Below are positions 40,564 through 49,244 of a stretch of 53,997 nucleotides of DNA, one piece after another (the stretch's first letter is position 1; each line of letters starts with the position of its first letter). The stretch is from Salinibacterium sp. G-O1 (GTDB lineage Bacteria > Actinomycetota > Actinomycetes > Actinomycetales > Microbacteriaceae). The stretch spans positions 1 through 53,997 of the forward strand of contig NZ_JASISV010000005.1 of NCBI RefSeq assembly GCF_030063305.1, written 5' to 3'. The notes under the pieces were generated by a model, which worked only from the letters and a program-made list of their open reading frames with translations, was not told where the DNA came from and made no database searches. Made by a program: the position numbers and the translations under genes.

Positions 40564-42077
40564 ACGATGCCCTTCATGGCTGTCTCGATCTGGGTTTCAT
40601 GAAGCCACGGCAGGATCCCCAATGGCAACGTCGTGTGAAAGGCCGGCCCAGCGTCGTACTCGCAGAACCGGTAGGACAGCGAGGAGGTTTCCAGCAGTGA
40701 CTTCAGCTTCAGATGCGCCTCCCGGTATGCCCTGGCGTCCGGCGCGAAGGTGACGGTGACGGCCATCCCGAAGCGGGTCACCGCAGCGCCGTCGACGACT
40801 TCCTCCTCGAGCTTCTTGGCTTTCTTGATCCGATCCCGATCCGAGGCGGTCGATCGCGCCTTCGCGGTCGCAGCGGTGTTCGCTCGCGCATCCATTCGCT
40901 CCACGAGCTGCACCGTCCGTGACGGGGACACCGGACGGTAAAAAATCGCCACCCGCTTACGCAGGAACCGCTCAGACGGCCGGAACAAGGCCGCCATCGT
41001 GTCCTCGGTGATGTGAAGCCGTGGCGGGGCGAGCACCAACGTCGTCATCGACGCGACCCCATCGTGCAGGCAAATGCGTTTCTTGCCGTCGTCGAAGTAG
41101 TCCGGGCCGGCCTCCGTCACCCGAAGACCGGAATCCTGCCCCCGGAGCGCATCGCTTGCCACCTCGGCAGAGCGATCGGGGCTGTACGCGACCCGCACGC
41201 CCTCAGCCAGCGTCCTCGAGGTCGCCACGGACACCGAGCCTCCCCCCGCGTCGCGAAGCGCGTCGACCTGGTATGGCAGCTTCGCCGCCACCTCCGCGAC
41301 GGCATCCTCTAACGCCTCCGCCAGCGACGGGACCGACCAGGTCAGTGTCACCCAGGTGGACACTTCCGAGTAGCGGGCAGGCAGCTGCTCCCCCGCCTCG
41401 AAGCTATGACGCCGCGCGATCTCCGGCGCGTCCGGGTCAATATCGGCGATGATGCGCTCAACCAAGGGCCCCTTATCGCGCAGCGCCGAATCGACCACTA
41501 CAGTCGCGCCCGCCAGCGCATCATCCTTCGACATCGACGCAATCCACCCGCCATAAACAGCGACGTCGCGGTCGATCGCGGCCTGGGTGCGCATGTCCGT
41601 ACCGTCCGCGTTGCAGGACAGCACTGCCGTCAGGGTCTTGTTGCGCGGGTTGTGGAGCAACGTGAACGGACGCCCGAAACCGTCCGTCCCGTCGATCTCG
41701 CGCAGGTTCGCCAAAATCCCCGGCAGTGACGTCAGAGCCTCAGCTGGGAGGGTCGAGAACAGCCCGGAGTTGAACGTCGATTCGCCGCGCTCAGTCCGGC
41801 CGCTGGCCGCGATCGCGCCCGAGAGCCGATCAGCGATCGTGCGCCCGGTCTGGTCGCCGCCGAAGCGGATGACGAACACCAGCTCGAACAGGAGCGTTAC
41901 CGCCAAAGCGATGAGGCCTAGAGCGAACCAGCCGCGGGTGAAGGTCATCACCATGAAAATCAGCCCGCCCAGCAGCACCCCCCAGCCCGGCAGCGTCAGC
42001 CCTCCGAGGGTTGCTCGGTTCGTGGGCAGCCACACCCCGAACCGGACTCTTTGCGGTTGTTGCGTCTGGTCATTCAT
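40560..42077 (-). CDS. SCO6880-like conjugation membrane protein (VirB3/VirB4-N type), 505 aa
   Basis: The N-terminus has two adjacent membrane helices (LPGWGVLLGGLIFMVMTFTRGWFALGLIALAVTLLFELVFVIRFGGD), as in PrgI/VirB3-like fusions, followed by a large soluble region with AVLSCNADGTDMRTQAAIDRDVAVYGGWIASM and VSTWVTLTWS. This is the layout of the SCO6880 family, regular partners of the ATPase encoded next. Acts at the inner face of the channel. Confidence 0.86.
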   Translation of the reverse strand: MNDQTQQPQRVRFGVWLPTNRATLGGLTLPGWGVLLGGLIFMVMTFTRGWFALGLIALAVTLLFELVFVIRFGGDQTGRTIADRLSGAIAASGRTERGESTFNSGLFSTLPAEALTSLPGILANLREIDGTDGFGRPFTLLHNPRNKTLTAVLSCNADGTDMRTQAAIDRDVAVYGGWIASMSKDDALAGATVVVDSALRDKGPLVERIIADIDPDAPEIARRHSFEAGEQLPARYSEVSTWVTLTWSVPSLAEALEDAVAEVAAKLPYQVDALRDAGGGSVSVATSRTLAEGVRVAYSPDRSAEVASDALRGQDSGLRVTEAGPDYFDDGKKRICLHDGVASMTTLVLAPPRLHITEDTMAALFRPSERFLRKRVAIFYRPVSPSRTVQLVERMDARANTAATAKARSTASDRDRIKKAKKLEEEVVDGAAVTRFGMAVTVTFAPDARAYREAHLKLKSLLETSSLSYRFCEYDAGPAFHTTLPLGILPWLHETQIETAMKGIV

Positions 42078-43191
42078 CGATCAGTTCCCCCACTCCGCGG
42101 CTACCAGTGGGCAGCATGTGACCCACCTCACGGGCCGCATCCCAGCCCGACCGTCCTGACCCACCTGACCGAGCGGCCGTCGACGCGCCAGAAGAACCAG
42201 TAGTGCCAGCTGCCCCGGCAGCACCAACTGAACCCGCAGCGCCGACAGATCCAGTCGCGGCAGCCCCGGCAGTAGCAGCCCCAGCGGCGGGCGCAGACGC
42301 GCCCGCCGTCATCACTACCGAACCCGCTGCGACACCGGCAACCACTGCGGTCCTAGCCGCGCCGAACGCCAACCCGCCAGCACTGGCACGGCCCACCGCC
42401 GACGTGATGGGCACTACGAGCTTCATCAGCGCCGGCAGCGCGAAGATGGCCAGCACGAACACGGCTAGGCCGACCATGGCCCCCTCGACGCCATCGCCGC
42501 CGAGCCGGAACCGGATGGACAGGCCGTAAAGAGCGGCCGCTACCGGGGAATAGAGCAGGAACGCAAGGAGCCACCCGGTCGTTTTCTCGAACATTGCCTC
42601 GTACTTGTCGAACATCGCGCCCGCCGCCGCGATCGGCCAGAATGGTACGAGAACCGAGATTGCTACCGCACGCAGGATCATGATGATCCATTGGATCCCG
42701 ACCACAAGCAGGCCGAGGAGCCCGAAAACTAGGGCTATCGCGATGTTGTTGCTGAACGTCAGCGCCTCAAAAACGGGCGATGGGGGCTGGCCACCGTTGG
42801 CCGAGTCGAGGATGAACTTCGCCAGAGCATTCGTGCCTGCTTGCAGGGCGGTGAAAAACGCGACACCCGCCACCGAGATGAGGATCGCCCGCAGAAACTT
42901 TCGGCTCGCATCCGCCGCCACGTCACCGCGTGCCGACAGAGCGATGCGAATTCCGGCGACCATCAGCCCGAGGGCCAGTAGCAGTGCTTGGACCGGTAGC
43001 GCCACGCCCGAGAACCAATCAGCCGTCGACCCACCGATGACCCCGTCCAGGCCCCCCGCGATCCAGCCCGTGAAAAACCCGTTCCACAGGTCGTTCGCGC
43101 CCTCAATAAGCTGTTGCGCGAACTTCTCCAGCTCCTCCTGAGCGATCGTGGAAATGTTGCACCCTAGATTCAGTCCACACGGCTCAGCCAT
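42070..43191 (-). CDS. VirB6/TrbL-like polytopic membrane protein, 373 aa
   Basis: MAEPCGLNLGCNISTIAQEELEKFAQQLIEG opens the protein; about six membrane segments follow (LPVQALLLALGLMVAGIRIAL, FLRAILISVAGVAFFTAL, IALVFGLLGLLVVGIQWIIMIL and others). The tail is low-complexity Ala/Gly/Ser-rich (GSVGAAGSVGAAGAAGTTGSSG). I use the ATG at 43191, whose 8-base overlap with the upstream stop (ATGGCTGA) suggests coupling. Forms the channel core in the membrane. Confidence 0.85.
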   Translation of the reverse strand: MAEPCGLNLGCNISTIAQEELEKFAQQLIEGANDLWNGFFTGWIAGGLDGVIGGSTADWFSGVALPVQALLLALGLMVAGIRIALSARGDVAADASRKFLRAILISVAGVAFFTALQAGTNALAKFILDSANGGQPPSPVFEALTFSNNIAIALVFGLLGLLVVGIQWIIMILRAVAISVLVPFWPIAAAGAMFDKYEAMFEKTTGWLLAFLLYSPVAAALYGLSIRFRLGGDGVEGAMVGLAVFVLAIFALPALMKLVVPITSAVGRASAGGLAFGAARTAVVAGVAAGSVVMTAGASAPAAGAATAGAAATGSVGAAGSVGAAGAAGTTGSSGASTAARSGGSGRSGWDAAREVGHMLPTGSRGVGELIDE

Positions 43192-43912
43192 TGCTAGCCA
43201 CTGTCCAGTATGTGAAATCGCCGTCGGTTTCATCAGACGCTTGACCCGTGGAGCCGTTGTCCAGCAGTTTCACCTTCCAGTCACCGTCGACCCACACCAT
43301 CGGTGCTGGATAACCACTGAAGCCGGTGACGCTACCCGGCACTCGAAGCACAATTCGTATGACGGCGCGATTGCCGTCATACTCATCGACTTTGAAGCCG
43401 ACCACCGAGATCCCGTTAGTTTCAATCTGCTTCTTTAGCTGCGACACAGAATCATCATTGAGCTCTGCGAGAGCGGCATCCCGGCCGGGAGATTCAGCGA
43501 GGTAGAAGTTCGCTGTGTCCAGCGGCGAATGGTCTACTTGGGCGAACAGAAACGACACTGCCGCGAGGGACGCACCGACGGGTGAATGTTCGAAGCAGGC
43601 GGGGAATCCTTCTGTTGTTGTTGTCGGGCCGGTGGAGTCCGACACCGGCCAGGTGATGCCCTGCGATGCGGCCCAGCGCAGATCGCTCGGCACTTTCCGA
43701 TTGTCGCTCGGGGGTGCTTTGCAGCCGGAACCCGCCGCGCCCGGATCCGGGCTGTTCGTTCCCGGCGCCGGCGATGCTGTCGGTGACAGGGTCGGGGTTG
43801 GGTCGGTCGAGGGCAGTAAGAAGATCACAAGCGCAGCAATAATCGCCAGCGCCAGAACGCCGAAGGACGCGTACAGGGTGATCTTGCTCGTACGGGTGCT
43901 CTCGGTGGCCAT
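43184..43912 (-). CDS. Single-span conjugation protein with exported domain, 242 aa
   Basis: One membrane helix (ITLYASFGVLALAIIAALVIFLL), a Pro/Thr/Ser linker (PTPTLSPTASPAPG) and a C-terminal exported domain: DLRWAASQGITWPVSDSTGP, HSPVGASLAAVSFLFAQVD, GFSGYPAPMVWVDGDWKVKL. The layout matches small actinobacterial T4SS proteins, sometimes likened to VirB8. It lies between the pilin-like and VirB6-like genes. Confidence 0.78.
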   Translation of the reverse strand: MATESTRTSKITLYASFGVLALAIIAALVIFLLPSTDPTPTLSPTASPAPGTNSPDPGAAGSGCKAPPSDNRKVPSDLRWAASQGITWPVSDSTGPTTTTEGFPACFEHSPVGASLAAVSFLFAQVDHSPLDTANFYLAESPGRDAALAELNDDSVSQLKKQIETNGISVVGFKVDEYDGNRAVIRIVLRVPGSVTGFSGYPAPMVWVDGDWKVKLLDNGSTGQASDETDGDFTYWTVASNG

Positions 43913-43921
43913 GATTATCTC

Positions 43922-44230
43922 CTAGTTGGGGATGCAGTTGCTGTCAGGGCTGAGAAAAATTGCCACGATGCCAGATGCGGCGGCGATGAGGACAACGCCG
44001 CCAATCCACCAGCCCAAGGACTTGATCATCTCGCCACCGTCGCCGCGGCGGGATGAGAAGAACATGCCTATACCGATCAGAATCAGTGCGACGATCGCCA
44101 AGGCGACCGCGATTAGCTGCGTCCAGAACTTTGCGGTGTCCAACGCGTTCACTGCGTCAGCCGGTAGGCAGTAAGGAGCCATCGGAACCGTCGGGATCGC
44201 GGCGGCGATGGAGTGAAGCAGCTCGATCAT
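43922..44230 (-). CDS. Pilin-like / VirB2-TrbC-like membrane protein, 102 aa
   Basis: MIELLHSIAAAIPTVPMAPYCLPADAVNALDTAKFWTQLIAVALAIVALILIGIGMFF, then a charged loop SSRRGDGGEM and a second helix WWIGGVVLIAAASGIVAIFL. Small two-helix layout of a VirB2-type major subunit. I use the ATG at 44230, which has AAGGAAAC upstream and overlaps the previous stop by 4 bases; the longer open frame upstream is a shadow of the neighbour. Confidence 0.78.
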   Translation of the reverse strand: MIELLHSIAAAIPTVPMAPYCLPADAVNALDTAKFWTQLIAVALAIVALILIGIGMFFSSRRGDGGEMIKSLGWWIGGVVLIAAASGIVAIFLSPDSNCIPN

Positions 44231-44907
44231 GTTGTTTCCTTCCATGTGCCGCGGATACTCGCAGCGATCTTGGCCGCAGCTTTTGCTACAGCGGGGGTGT
44301 GAGAAGCGGTCATCGTGCCGCGAAGCGCCGCCAACCACGGGACACGAACGAGAGGTGCCGCTCCGGACAACACTCGAATCCCGCGCCTGACATCTGCGGG
44401 GAGCGTGCCTGGCGCATCCGCCACCATCAGGACCGCGCCCGCGCGGTAGGTAAGTGTCTTTGCTTGCTCGATGCCGCCCAGTGTCGTGCGTGCGACGAGG
44501 AGTAGACGCCCACTGCTCGCTTTCGGGTCGCCAATCTCGGTGCCGTCGAGCAAGTTTGCCCAAGTGGTCGCTCCAGATCCGTGATGCAGCCCGAACAGCG
44601 TCCACCCGCCCTTAATGGTCGGCTGCGGCACCAAGGGCGTGACATTGTCCGAGCGTGCGGGGCGCAGCCACTGCAGGATCTGTGGGTCGGCGATCGACTT
44701 CGCCGTCACCGACCCGTCAGCGCCGAGCGTCAGCGTGAACGGCTGCTGCTCAGTAGGGCGCACGGTAACCTCCCGCTGGCCGAGCTCGACGCTTCGGACC
44801 CGCAGCAGGTCGGTGATGTACTGGGCCGGGAGGATCCCTGCCGGCACTTCGAGGGCTTGTCCACCTACGGTCCAGATTGGGCCGTTCAGCTGTGCGACGG
44901 CGACCAC
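44227..44907 (-). CDS. Conjugation-operon protein of unknown role, 226 aa
   Basis: GTG start two bases after the ParA-like stop. It has a soluble N-terminal half with IWTVGGQALEVPAGILPAQYITDLLRVRSVELGQREVTVRPTEQQPF and a second half, GRLLLVARTTLGGIEQAKTLTYRAGAVLMVADAPGTLPADVRRGIRVLSGAAPLVRVPWL, that looks like the back part of a P-loop-related or receiver-like fold, without a P-loop. Always between a MinD/ParA-like gene and the pilin in such operons, from memory. Role unknown. Confidence 0.7.
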   Translation of the reverse strand: MVAVAQLNGPIWTVGGQALEVPAGILPAQYITDLLRVRSVELGQREVTVRPTEQQPFTLTLGADGSVTAKSIADPQILQWLRPARSDNVTPLVPQPTIKGGWTLFGLHHGSGATTWANLLDGTEIGDPKASSGRLLLVARTTLGGIEQAKTLTYRAGAVLMVADAPGTLPADVRRGIRVLSGAAPLVRVPWLAALRGTMTASHTPAVAKAAAKIAASIRGTWKETT

Positions 44908-44909
44908 GA

Positions 44910-46130
44910 TCAGAGCCCGTCAACGATCGCTGCAGTGGCCGCGAGGTAGGCCCGCTGCGTAGCTGGTGCCAAGTTCTCGAACACGACCTGCGAACCGTCC
45001 GCGAGAGCTTCGTCGTAAGGCACCGTGACCACATGGCGCACGTAGTGGCGGAAGTGATCGACAGTCACCCCGCGCTGCTCGTCACTGGCTTTGTGTCGGG
45101 CACTGCATTTACGAGCCGGTCTGGCCGGTTCGGTCAGGACCAGCACACCTCGAGCAAGCTTGGCCTCCAGGCCCTGAGATATCAGGGTGTCTACCGTCGC
45201 GGCAAGTTTTTTCGCCGAGTCGCGCTTATTGAGCGCCACCAGCACGATCTCGTCCGCGATCTCTACGGCCGCCCGCCAAGTACTCGCCGTCGCAGCGTTG
45301 CCGGTATCGACAAGGATCAGATGATAGAACTGGCGCAGCATGCCGTGCAGCTGCGCAAAGGCACTCCCGTTGATCACTTCCTGATTGGAGGCCTTATTCT
45401 GCGACGCGAGAACCGAGAAGCGGTTCCCTCCTTGCGGACGCATGTAATTCATTAGCTCTGGCGAGTTCGACGAAACCGCGAATCGATCGATGTTCGCGAA
45501 GAGATCTGTCGCGGTCAGGTCGTGAGAGGCAGGCATGGCCAGGTCGCCAAGGGTTCCCTGGTTCTCATTGTTGTCCCAGGCGAGCACGTTTCCGCCACGA
45601 ACGCGCCCGAGGGTGGCACCCAGCAGGTAGGAGGCTGTGGTCTTGGTCGACCCACCTTTCAGGTTCACAACGACAACGGTCTTATGGCCGGCGAGGCCGC
45701 GCTGCGCAGCCGCACGCCACTGGCGATCTTTCAACTCGTCCACGGCTGGACCGAGACGTAGACCCAAGGAGTTCAGAACACCGCGCCACCCTTGCTCCGC
45801 GGGATGGGTTGCTGGCTCCGGGGCGTTTGCACCAAAGTCGGCGGCGGACGGCTTGCGGGGCGGTACCAACGCTGGCACCGGCTCGTGCATATGGGCGTCG
45901 CGCCCCCCAGGTGGGTCTGCCAAGGCCACCGTCCCATCGACGGCCACCGTTACCCATGAGTGGCCGTCCTTCCCGGTGGCACGCACGAGCACAGGAGCAC
46001 CCTGCTTACGGGCCTCCCGAGTGAACAAGTCGATCGCCGCGCCGTATGCATTTGCGCCGGCGGCTTCGTATACCTGCGCTCCATCGACCAAGACCGCGCC
46101 GTCGTCTTCGATAGCGAATTCTCGCCACAT
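44910..46130 (-). CDS. MinD/ParA-like ATPase of the transfer operon, 406 aa
   Basis: First gene of the tra operon. It has a unique N-terminal domain of about 145 residues, a Pro-rich linker, then a MinD/ParA domain with deviant Walker A NLKGGSTKTT (residues 156-165), VLAWDNNENQGTLG and a LILVDTGNAATA Walker B. Related ATPases localise secretion or pilus machines to a cell position. ATG after GGAAAGGATCACC. The promoter region upstream holds the shared palindrome. Confidence 0.85.
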   Translation of the reverse strand: MWREFAIEDDGAVLVDGAQVYEAAGANAYGAAIDLFTREARKQGAPVLVRATGKDGHSWVTVAVDGTVALADPPGGRDAHMHEPVPALVPPRKPSAADFGANAPEPATHPAEQGWRGVLNSLGLRLGPAVDELKDRQWRAAAQRGLAGHKTVVVVNLKGGSTKTTASYLLGATLGRVRGGNVLAWDNNENQGTLGDLAMPASHDLTATDLFANIDRFAVSSNSPELMNYMRPQGGNRFSVLASQNKASNQEVINGSAFAQLHGMLRQFYHLILVDTGNAATASTWRAAVEIADEIVLVALNKRDSAKKLAATVDTLISQGLEAKLARGVLVLTEPARPARKCSARHKASDEQRGVTVDHFRHYVRHVVTVPYDEALADGSQVVFENLAPATQRAYLAATAAIVDGL

Positions 46131-46221
46131 GGTGATCCTTTCCAGCCCTCATGCCGTCTTCGTCGGATGGCGCGGGACAGATCGTCGCCCTGTGCCATTA
46201 AATCATGAGTCTTGTCTAAAT

Positions 46222-46237
46222 ATTGCGGAATCGCAAT
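46222..46237. promoter_or_regulatory. Shared palindrome site 2: ATTGCGGAATCGCAAT
   Basis: Near-palindrome between the tra operon and the divergent wHTH gene, with an additional half-site CCGCAAT at 46259-46265. Matches the sites at 33669 and 49799. It is placed to control transfer gene expression. Confidence 0.7.
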
Positions 46238-46294
46238 CACGGGCTATGCCGATTCGTCTCCGCAATTGGGCTGTACAGACGGTTGAATAGCTAA

Positions 46295-46615
46295 ATGGAA
46301 GACGACGCTACCCTCGCCCAGACCTCGTTAGAGGCCAGCTTCGCCATCCTGAACGGTGTTCCGCGACATTCGATCCTGAAGGCCCTTCTCGACCTCGGGA
46401 GGGCGACAGTCGCGGAACTGGCGGAACATTCCGGCGTGGGGTCCGCCACGGTGGCCCGCCACATCACAGAGCTCGAAGATTTGAACATTGTCACGGTCGA
46501 TCTTCCGCGAGGCTCCCGGCGGGGGCGGGCGGCGAATATCTCACTCAACCGCGACCGGTATAGCGCGGCTCTCTCGACATGGATAGCCGAGATGAGCCCC
46601 CAGAAGTCTGTGTGA
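46295..46615 (+). CDS. Winged-helix regulator, 106 aa, divergent from tra
   Basis: ILKALLDLGRATVAELAEHSGVGSATVARHITELEDLNIVTVDLPRGSRRGRAANISLNRDRY is a winged HTH of ArsR/MarR-like type with a basic wing (RGSRRGR). The gene is divergent from the tra operon, with the shared palindrome between them, which makes it a strong candidate to bind that palindrome at all three sites. No ribosome site is clear, so it may be leaderless. It is convergent with the XRE regulator gene. Confidence 0.82.
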   Translation: MEDDATLAQTSLEASFAILNGVPRHSILKALLDLGRATVAELAEHSGVGSATVARHITELEDLNIVTVDLPRGSRRGRAANISLNRDRYSAALSTWIAEMSPQKSV

Positions 46616-46622
46616 GATCCCC

Positions 46623-47090
46623 CTACTCGCTTCCGAAATCTCTCGCCATTTGAGAATCGATCATTTGCGAAATTGCTTGAAGGCTTTCCGGGGTGAGTGG
46701 CCCAAGAGATCGCGCAGCCACCCTAGTCAGCTTGTTGCGACGCAGGGTCTGGACCAGCTCGCGCTGCGCCAGTATCCGAGCAGGCAACTGAGGATCATCC
46801 CAATCCAGGAGGAACGATGGGTCGACCTCAAAGACTGCCGCCAATTCGGTGAGCAGCTTTGAGTCCGTCGTCAGGGGACCATCGCCACTGAGCATGTATG
46901 TCCAACGGCCCTCTGAGAGATTCACTCCCCGAAGTGAGAGGTTCTCCCGCAGCTCACTGAACCCGAGAACTCGATCGCCATGCCCACTCGCATAAGCGTC
47001 TTGAAGCAGATTGAGACGGCGCGCAAGCTCGACGGCGCGCGCGCGAACTATGACAGAGGGCTGGTCTCCTCCAGCTTTGCCGTCGTTCAT
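46623..47090 (-). CDS. XRE/EspR-like helix-turn-helix regulator, 155 aa
   Basis: LGFSELRENLSLRGVNLSEGRWTYMLSGDGPLTTDSKLLTELAAVFEVDPSFLLDWDD is a divergent XRE-type HTH, and SLGPLTPESLQAISQMIDSQM a dimerisation helix as in EspR-like regulators. I use the ATG at 47090, with GGAAGGGG upstream; the longer frame lies in the hydrolase gene. Last gene of the four-gene protease operon, hence the likely target of its ImmA-like protease. Confidence 0.78.
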   Translation of the reverse strand: MNDGKAGGDQPSVIVRARAVELARRLNLLQDAYASGHGDRVLGFSELRENLSLRGVNLSEGRWTYMLSGDGPLTTDSKLLTELAAVFEVDPSFLLDWDDPQLPARILAQRELVQTLRRNKLTRVAARSLGPLTPESLQAISQMIDSQMARDFGSE

Positions 47091-47124
47091 TTCACGCGCC
47101 CCTTCCTGGTCGACCCTAACGCGT

Positions 47125-48297
47125 TCATTCGTTTCCCAACTGCCGGCTACGATCATGCAGCAAAGCAGAGGCCCACGTCCGAAGGGTCTCTTCAAACTTT
47201 TTAGGCTCCACATTCCACTCCATTGCATGAGGTGATTCCTCAAAAACTACCAACTCCGTGTGTTTGGAGTTGCGTGCCACATAGGCGGCAACCGTGGAAA
47301 ACGGGACCAAGTCATCGCCCGGGTTGTGTATCACCAGCGTGGGAACGGGCCGCGTATGGTTCGTGGAGACGCTCTCAAGCGCACCGAGGGAGACCGGTGT
47401 GGAGAGACCGGCAAATCTACTCAGGACGCGATTGCCCAGAGCCACTTCCACTCCCCAGGCAACTGCTGCTGGTAGACGCGCTGCGCGGATGGCACGCTTG
47501 ATGACTGCCCGCCAACTTGTCACGGGGCTGATGAGTACCATTCCTGCCACGCGATCGCGGAAACGCGACCTCTCCATCAGCAGCCGGGCGATAGTTGCTC
47601 CCATCGACCATCCGATGAAGATAATCGACTCTGCGCCAGAAGACATGACGAACGCGATAGCAGCCTCGACGTCGCGCCACTCCTCTTGCCCGAGAAAACT
47701 CGTTCCGTTTGCCGTCTGGGGCCCTTCCGTATCGCCTCGCCAAGAAACAACTAGCGACGTGATTCCTAGACCGCTCAGTGCTAGTACCCCGGGGAGGACA
47801 ACTGAGCGTGTTGTGCGGATCCCATGAAGGTGAATTGCCCACACGGTCGAGTAGGATCCACTTCCCGGCGTCACTACCCACGCGGGTGATGTGCCCGCGT
47901 CGGAAACGATATCGACATTCTCGAACGGAAGTCCCAGGGCGGCAGGCGTGCGGTACACGTCTCGAACGAACGCCCCTTCCCCCTGGCGAGGAATCGCGGT
48001 GCCCGTTACTGAACTAAAAGCCCGAATAACGAACCCCTGTTCCGCCCCGCCATCGATGACTGAGCCAATACGGGCGTGACCACGGCCATTGTCGTAGATA
48101 AGGCCATATTCGCCCGGCAATACCGTCTGCGGGGTAACAGGAAACCGCACGGCATCACTCTGATGCAGCTCGAACGCGAGTTGTTTAGGCGCGGGTGCCG
48201 CCACGAGCTGCCGAGCGGCCATTACCGACACCCCAGTAAAGACAATGCAAACAAGGACGGCAATAGCCAACCCAACGATCAGAACCGTACTCATCAA
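47125..48297 (-). CDS. Membrane-anchored alpha/beta hydrolase, 390 aa
   Basis: An N-terminal membrane helix (VLIVGLAIAVLVCIVFTGVSVMAA), then a serine hydrolase fold: IHLHGIRTTR (oxyanion region), nucleophile elbow FIGWSMGATI with Ser near 231, acid in VIHNPGDDLVPF and histidine in ESPHAMEWN. The active domain probably lies outside the membrane. An enzyme of this type in a regulatory operon could degrade or mature a signal molecule; that is inference. ATGA overlap with the upstream membrane gene. Confidence 0.82.
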   Translation of the reverse strand: MMSTVLIVGLAIAVLVCIVFTGVSVMAARQLVAAPAPKQLAFELHQSDAVRFPVTPQTVLPGEYGLIYDNGRGHARIGSVIDGGAEQGFVIRAFSSVTGTAIPRQGEGAFVRDVYRTPAALGLPFENVDIVSDAGTSPAWVVTPGSGSYSTVWAIHLHGIRTTRSVVLPGVLALSGLGITSLVVSWRGDTEGPQTANGTSFLGQEEWRDVEAAIAFVMSSGAESIIFIGWSMGATIARLLMERSRFRDRVAGMVLISPVTSWRAVIKRAIRAARLPAAVAWGVEVALGNRVLSRFAGLSTPVSLGALESVSTNHTRPVPTLVIHNPGDDLVPFSTVAAYVARNSKHTELVVFEESPHAMEWNVEPKKFEETLRTWASALLHDRSRQLGNE

Positions 48298-49244
48298 GCC
48301 CTCACCGACCCCGGAACCGCACTCACTTGTTCAAGTTCACCTTCGGACTCCGCGAGCTGCCTCATGTGCTCTGGACGCAAAGTGATTCCATCCAGATACT
48401 GAAGGTTTCGCAGCGCGATCGCCGCTTCGTACGTCTCGTGTACTGGATCCAGGCCGATGCTGGACCGGAGGGCTTCCGCGACCGGAGAGCGTGTCGCGTT
48501 GCCGCTGTAACTGCCCAAAGCGCGACGTAGGCGCGCGGCGCGGAGGCGCCACTGAGCAAGTACCAGAGCGTCTCGTATTGTGATTGCGACGAAGCCGGCG
48601 ACAGTCAGCAGAATGCCGGGATAGAAGAACACGTTAAACAAGACCCATGCGAGGTCGCCAGAAACCGGCTCGATAGCGCCGGCCAGGATTAGTCCGCAGT
48701 GAATGACAAGGGCCACCCCACCGACAATCGTCATGAGCGCGCCGACCTTGAAGGGGACGAAGTGTCTTCCGCGAAATGGAAGAAGCTGCGAAAAGATCCC
48801 AGCTGAGGTCCAGATGACGGCGGCGACGTAGACACATGCCCACAGGAAGGCGGCCGGATAAATCATGTGCTCGTCGACAAAGTAGATATTGGTGGTCCCA
48901 CGGTCGGGGATCATGATAAAAAGCAGCACTTGGACGGCAAGCAAGGCCCAGAGAATGGCGCGCCCGCGGCGGGGGCTCTCCTTGCCGACTTGCACCGCGA
49001 CCGCTTCGCGGAGGTACCAAAACGCGATCACGGGAAGCGCCGTGCGCAGCAGAAATAGGAGATTCACTCCACCGAGCCACGAATCTGCCAGCGGAATCGG
49101 GATGATCACACCAATGCTTAAGAGTGCTGCGATTCCTGTACCTGAGGCTATCCACGCAGGGCGCGCCTGCGGGCGGCGGAACGCCACCGGTGCTCGCGCC
49201 AGGAATAGGATTCCCAGCGCGATGACGGTCATCGTGTTTATCAC
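48294..49244 (-). CDS. MAB_1171c/DUF6545-like membrane protein, 316 aa
   Basis: Seven or so membrane segments (MTVIALGILFLARAP, IASGTGIAALLSIGVIIPIPL, GGVNLLFLLRTALPVIAFWYL and others), then a cytoplasmic helical tail, ALVLAQWRLRAARLRRALGSYSGNATRSPVAEALRSSIGLDPVHETYEAAIALRNLQYL. This is the layout of the MAB_1171c family of putative transporters, which in actinobacteria are encoded beside ImmA/IrrE proteases and XRE regulators (from memory). A sensor or signal exporter is possible. Confidence 0.75.
   Translation of the reverse strand: MINTMTVIALGILFLARAPVAFRRPQARPAWIASGTGIAALLSIGVIIPIPLADSWLGGVNLLFLLRTALPVIAFWYLREAVAVQVGKESPRRGRAILWALLAVQVLLFIMIPDRGTTNIYFVDEHMIYPAAFLWACVYVAAVIWTSAGIFSQLLPFRGRHFVPFKVGALMTIVGGVALVIHCGLILAGAIEPVSGDLAWVLFNVFFYPGILLTVAGFVAITIRDALVLAQWRLRAARLRRALGSYSGNATRSPVAEALRSSIGLDPVHETYEAAIALRNLQYLDGITLRPEHMRQLAESEGELEQVSAVPGSVRA

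Noticed and set aside
43922-44605. 227-aa version of the pilin-like protein
   Set aside because: The first 125 codons are antiparallel or shifted readings of the neighbouring 226-aa gene; the ATG at 44230 has its own ribosome site.
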